This document shows positions 5,965 through 7,050 of a stretch of DNA of 7,050 nt, piece by piece. Source of the stretch: CAYWOS01 sp964459985 (GTDB lineage Bacteria; Bacillota; Clostridia; Christensenellales; Aristaeellaceae); assembly GCA_964459985.1 (NCBI GenBank), contig CAYWOS010000074.1, positions 1 to 7,050 of the forward strand. Reading direction: 5' to 3'. Each line of letters starts with the position of its first letter. The first letter of the stretch is position 1. The notes beneath the pieces were generated by a model, which did not search any database, was not told the origin of the DNA, and worked only from the letters and a program-made list of their open reading frames with translations. A program made the position numbers and the translations under genes.

Positions 5965-6035
5965 CAAAACCGCGGCGTTTCGCGGCAACCTATGATACAC
6001 TGACGAAGCAAAAACGCATGGAAAGGAGATCATCC

Positions 6036-6536
6036 ATGGAAAGCGTGATCGCGTTTATCGTAACCAATCTGCCGCTCGTGCTGTGCCTGCTGGTCGGCGT
6101 CGCGCTGCTGGTGCTCGAGGTATTCATCCCCGGCTTCGGCATCGCGGGTATTTCAGGCGCGGTGCTGCTGATTGTCGGCATCGTGATGACATGGAACAAT
6201 TACGGCACGCTCGCGGGGCTCGGCGTGACCATTGTGGCGCTTGCGCTGGCGGGGCTGTCGGTATCGATTTCGCTCAAATCCGCCGCGAGCGGGCGAATCT
6301 CGAAATCCGAGCTGATCCTCAGGGACACCATGAAGCCCGAGGAGGATCATGAGCTCGAGGCGCTGCTCGGTAAGGAGGGCGTGACCGTTTCGGTGCTTCG
6401 CCCCGCCGGGATCGCCGAGTTCGACGGCGTCCGGCTGAACGTCGTGACGGAAGGGAATTTCGTATCCAAGGATGTCAAGGTCCGCGTTTCGGACGTCGAA
6501 GGGACGCGGATCGTGGTCAAAGAAATCAACGGCTAA
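6036..6536 (+). CDS. NfeD-like membrane protein with C-terminal OB-fold domain
   Basis: This 166-residue protein is of the NfeD family, membrane partners of flotillin/SPFH proteins. Three hydrophobic segments lie at about 7-29, 33-52 and 57-79. The family signature L-E-V-F-I-P-G-F-G-I-A-G-I-S-G falls between the first two. A charged linker (S-E-L-I-L-R-D-T-M-K-P-E-E-D) leads to a soluble beta-rich domain from about 110 to 164, beginning GKEGVTVSVLRPAGIAEFDG, typical of the NfeD OB fold. The N-terminal ClpP-like protease domain of long NfeD proteins is absent. ATG 6036 is preferred over ATG 6018 because AAGGAG (6023-6028) is correctly placed for it. It lies 15 bp before floA, and co-transcription is very likely. 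TATGAT at 5991-5996 could be a -10, but no -35 is seen. Confidence 0.9.
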   Translation: MESVIAFIVTNLPLVLCLLVGVALLVLEVFIPGFGIAGISGAVLLIVGIVMTWNNYGTLAGLGVTIVALALAGLSVSISLKSAASGRISKSELILRDTMKPEEDHELEALLGKEGVTVSVLRPAGIAEFDGVRLNVVTEGNFVSKDVKVRVSDVEGTRIVVKEING

Positions 6537-6551
6537 AAAGGAGGGGTATCG

Positions 6552-7050
6552 ATGGATTCTGTTATCCTGCTCTGGTTCGTGATCGTCGCGGTTTTCATCA
6601 TCCTGTTGGCGGTCATCTTCCGCTTTGTTCCGTTCGGGCTGTGGGTGACGGCGCGTTCCTCGGGCGTTCCGGTCAAAATCCTCACGATGGTCGGTATGCG
6701 CCTGCGCAGAATCTCGCCGCATAAGCTTGTCAACACGTTTATCAAAGCCCGGAAAGCCGGGCTGGACATGAGCATTGATATGCTGGAAAAGCACTTCCTT
6801 GCCGGCGGCAACATCGACCGCGTCGTCAACGCGCTCATTTCCGCGCAGCAGGCGGGCATCACGCTGTCCTTTAATCAGGCGTGCGCCATCGATCTCGCCG
6901 GACGCGACGTGTTCCAGGCCGTGCAGATGAGCGTTCTGCCCAAGGTCATTGAAACGCCGCCCGTCGCCGCCATCGCCAAGGACGGCATCGAGCTTCGCGC
7001 CAAGGCGCGCGTCACGGTGCGCACCAACATCGAGCGGCTGGTCGGCGGCG
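6552..7050 (+). CDS. floA: Flotillin-like protein FloA, N-terminal half (runs off window)
   Basis: The first 166 codons are present and the gene continues past 7050. FloA is a membrane-anchored SPFH-type scaffold of functional membrane microdomains, affecting membrane fluidity and the assembly of membrane complexes. A single hydrophobic segment at about 4-30 is followed by blocks nearly identical to Bacillus FloA (YqfA) as I recall it: VGMRLRRI, K-A-G-L, LAGGNIDRVVNALISAQ, AIDLAGRDV, A-V-Q-M-S-V-L-P-K-V-I-E-T-P and N-I-E-R-L-V-G-G. The AAGGAGGGG ribosome site (6538-6546) stands just before ATG 6552. The place directly after an NfeD-like gene matches the Bacillus yqeZ-yqfA arrangement. In Bacillus this operon answers to the envelope-stress factor SigW; no such promoter is recognisable here. 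Confidence 0.95.
   Translation, partial: MDSVILLWFVIVAVFIILLAVIFRFVPFGLWVTARSSGVPVKILTMVGMRLRRISPHKLVNTFIKARKAGLDMSIDMLEKHFLAGGNIDRVVNALISAQQAGITLSFNQACAIDLAGRDVFQAVQMSVLPKVIETPPVAAIAKDGIELRAKARVTVRTNIERLVGG

Noticed and set aside
5991..5996. TATGAT as the -10 of an NfeD-FloA promoter
   Set aside because: No acceptable -35 at 16-18 bp upstream and no clear ECF-type motif; left as a possibility only.
6153..6794. 213-codon open frame on the minus strand
   Set aside because: It is antisense to the NfeD and FloA genes, which have strong family signatures.

Overview
The window is GC-rich bacterial DNA with strong Shine-Dalgarno sites before nearly every gene. The gene set (a DUF4364 protein, an NfeD-like/FloA pair, a family 4 uracil-DNA glycosylase, a fused IspD-IspF enzyme) points to the Bacillota, probably a high-GC lineage of Clostridia. 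That placement is inference from gene content; no marker gene is present to prove it.

Left part, minus strand (about 2840 down to 1): a DUF4364 gene overlaps by 4 nt (GTGA) with ispDF, which encodes the bifunctional methylerythritol-phosphate (MEP) pathway enzyme for isoprenoid precursors. After an 86-bp AT-rich gap comes the 5' part of a HerA/YjgR-type (DUF853) ATPase gene that leaves the window at base 1. The AT-rich gap holds three 21-bp direct repeats in exact register.

Middle, plus strand: a 116-bp divergent intergenic region with a good sigma-A-type promoter (TTTACA-17-TAAAAT, extended -10, with a 13-bp palindrome over the -10) drives a protein of the tagaturonate reductase (UxaB)/mannitol dehydrogenase family. 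A small membrane protein, a 4Fe-4S family 4 uracil-DNA glycosylase and a second, cluster-less glycosylase-superfamily protein follow, the last two overlapping by 4 nt.

Right part, plus strand: an NfeD-like membrane protein and, 15 bp later, the start of floA (flotillin-like membrane scaffold), a pairing known from Bacillus yqeZ-yqfA.

The most unusual observation is inside ispDF. The IspD domain is interrupted, just before its conserved T-D-D-A motif, by eight in-frame copies of a 22-residue (66-bp) unit preceded by one degenerate unit. This adds 198 residues without one indel or stop. Second is the UxaB-like protein, whose family catalytic K-x4-N-x2-H signature reads T-x4-G-x2-C. Third is the 21-bp triple repeat. 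No mobile element, RNA gene or CRISPR array was seen, and no stretch longer than 300 bases lacks a gene.
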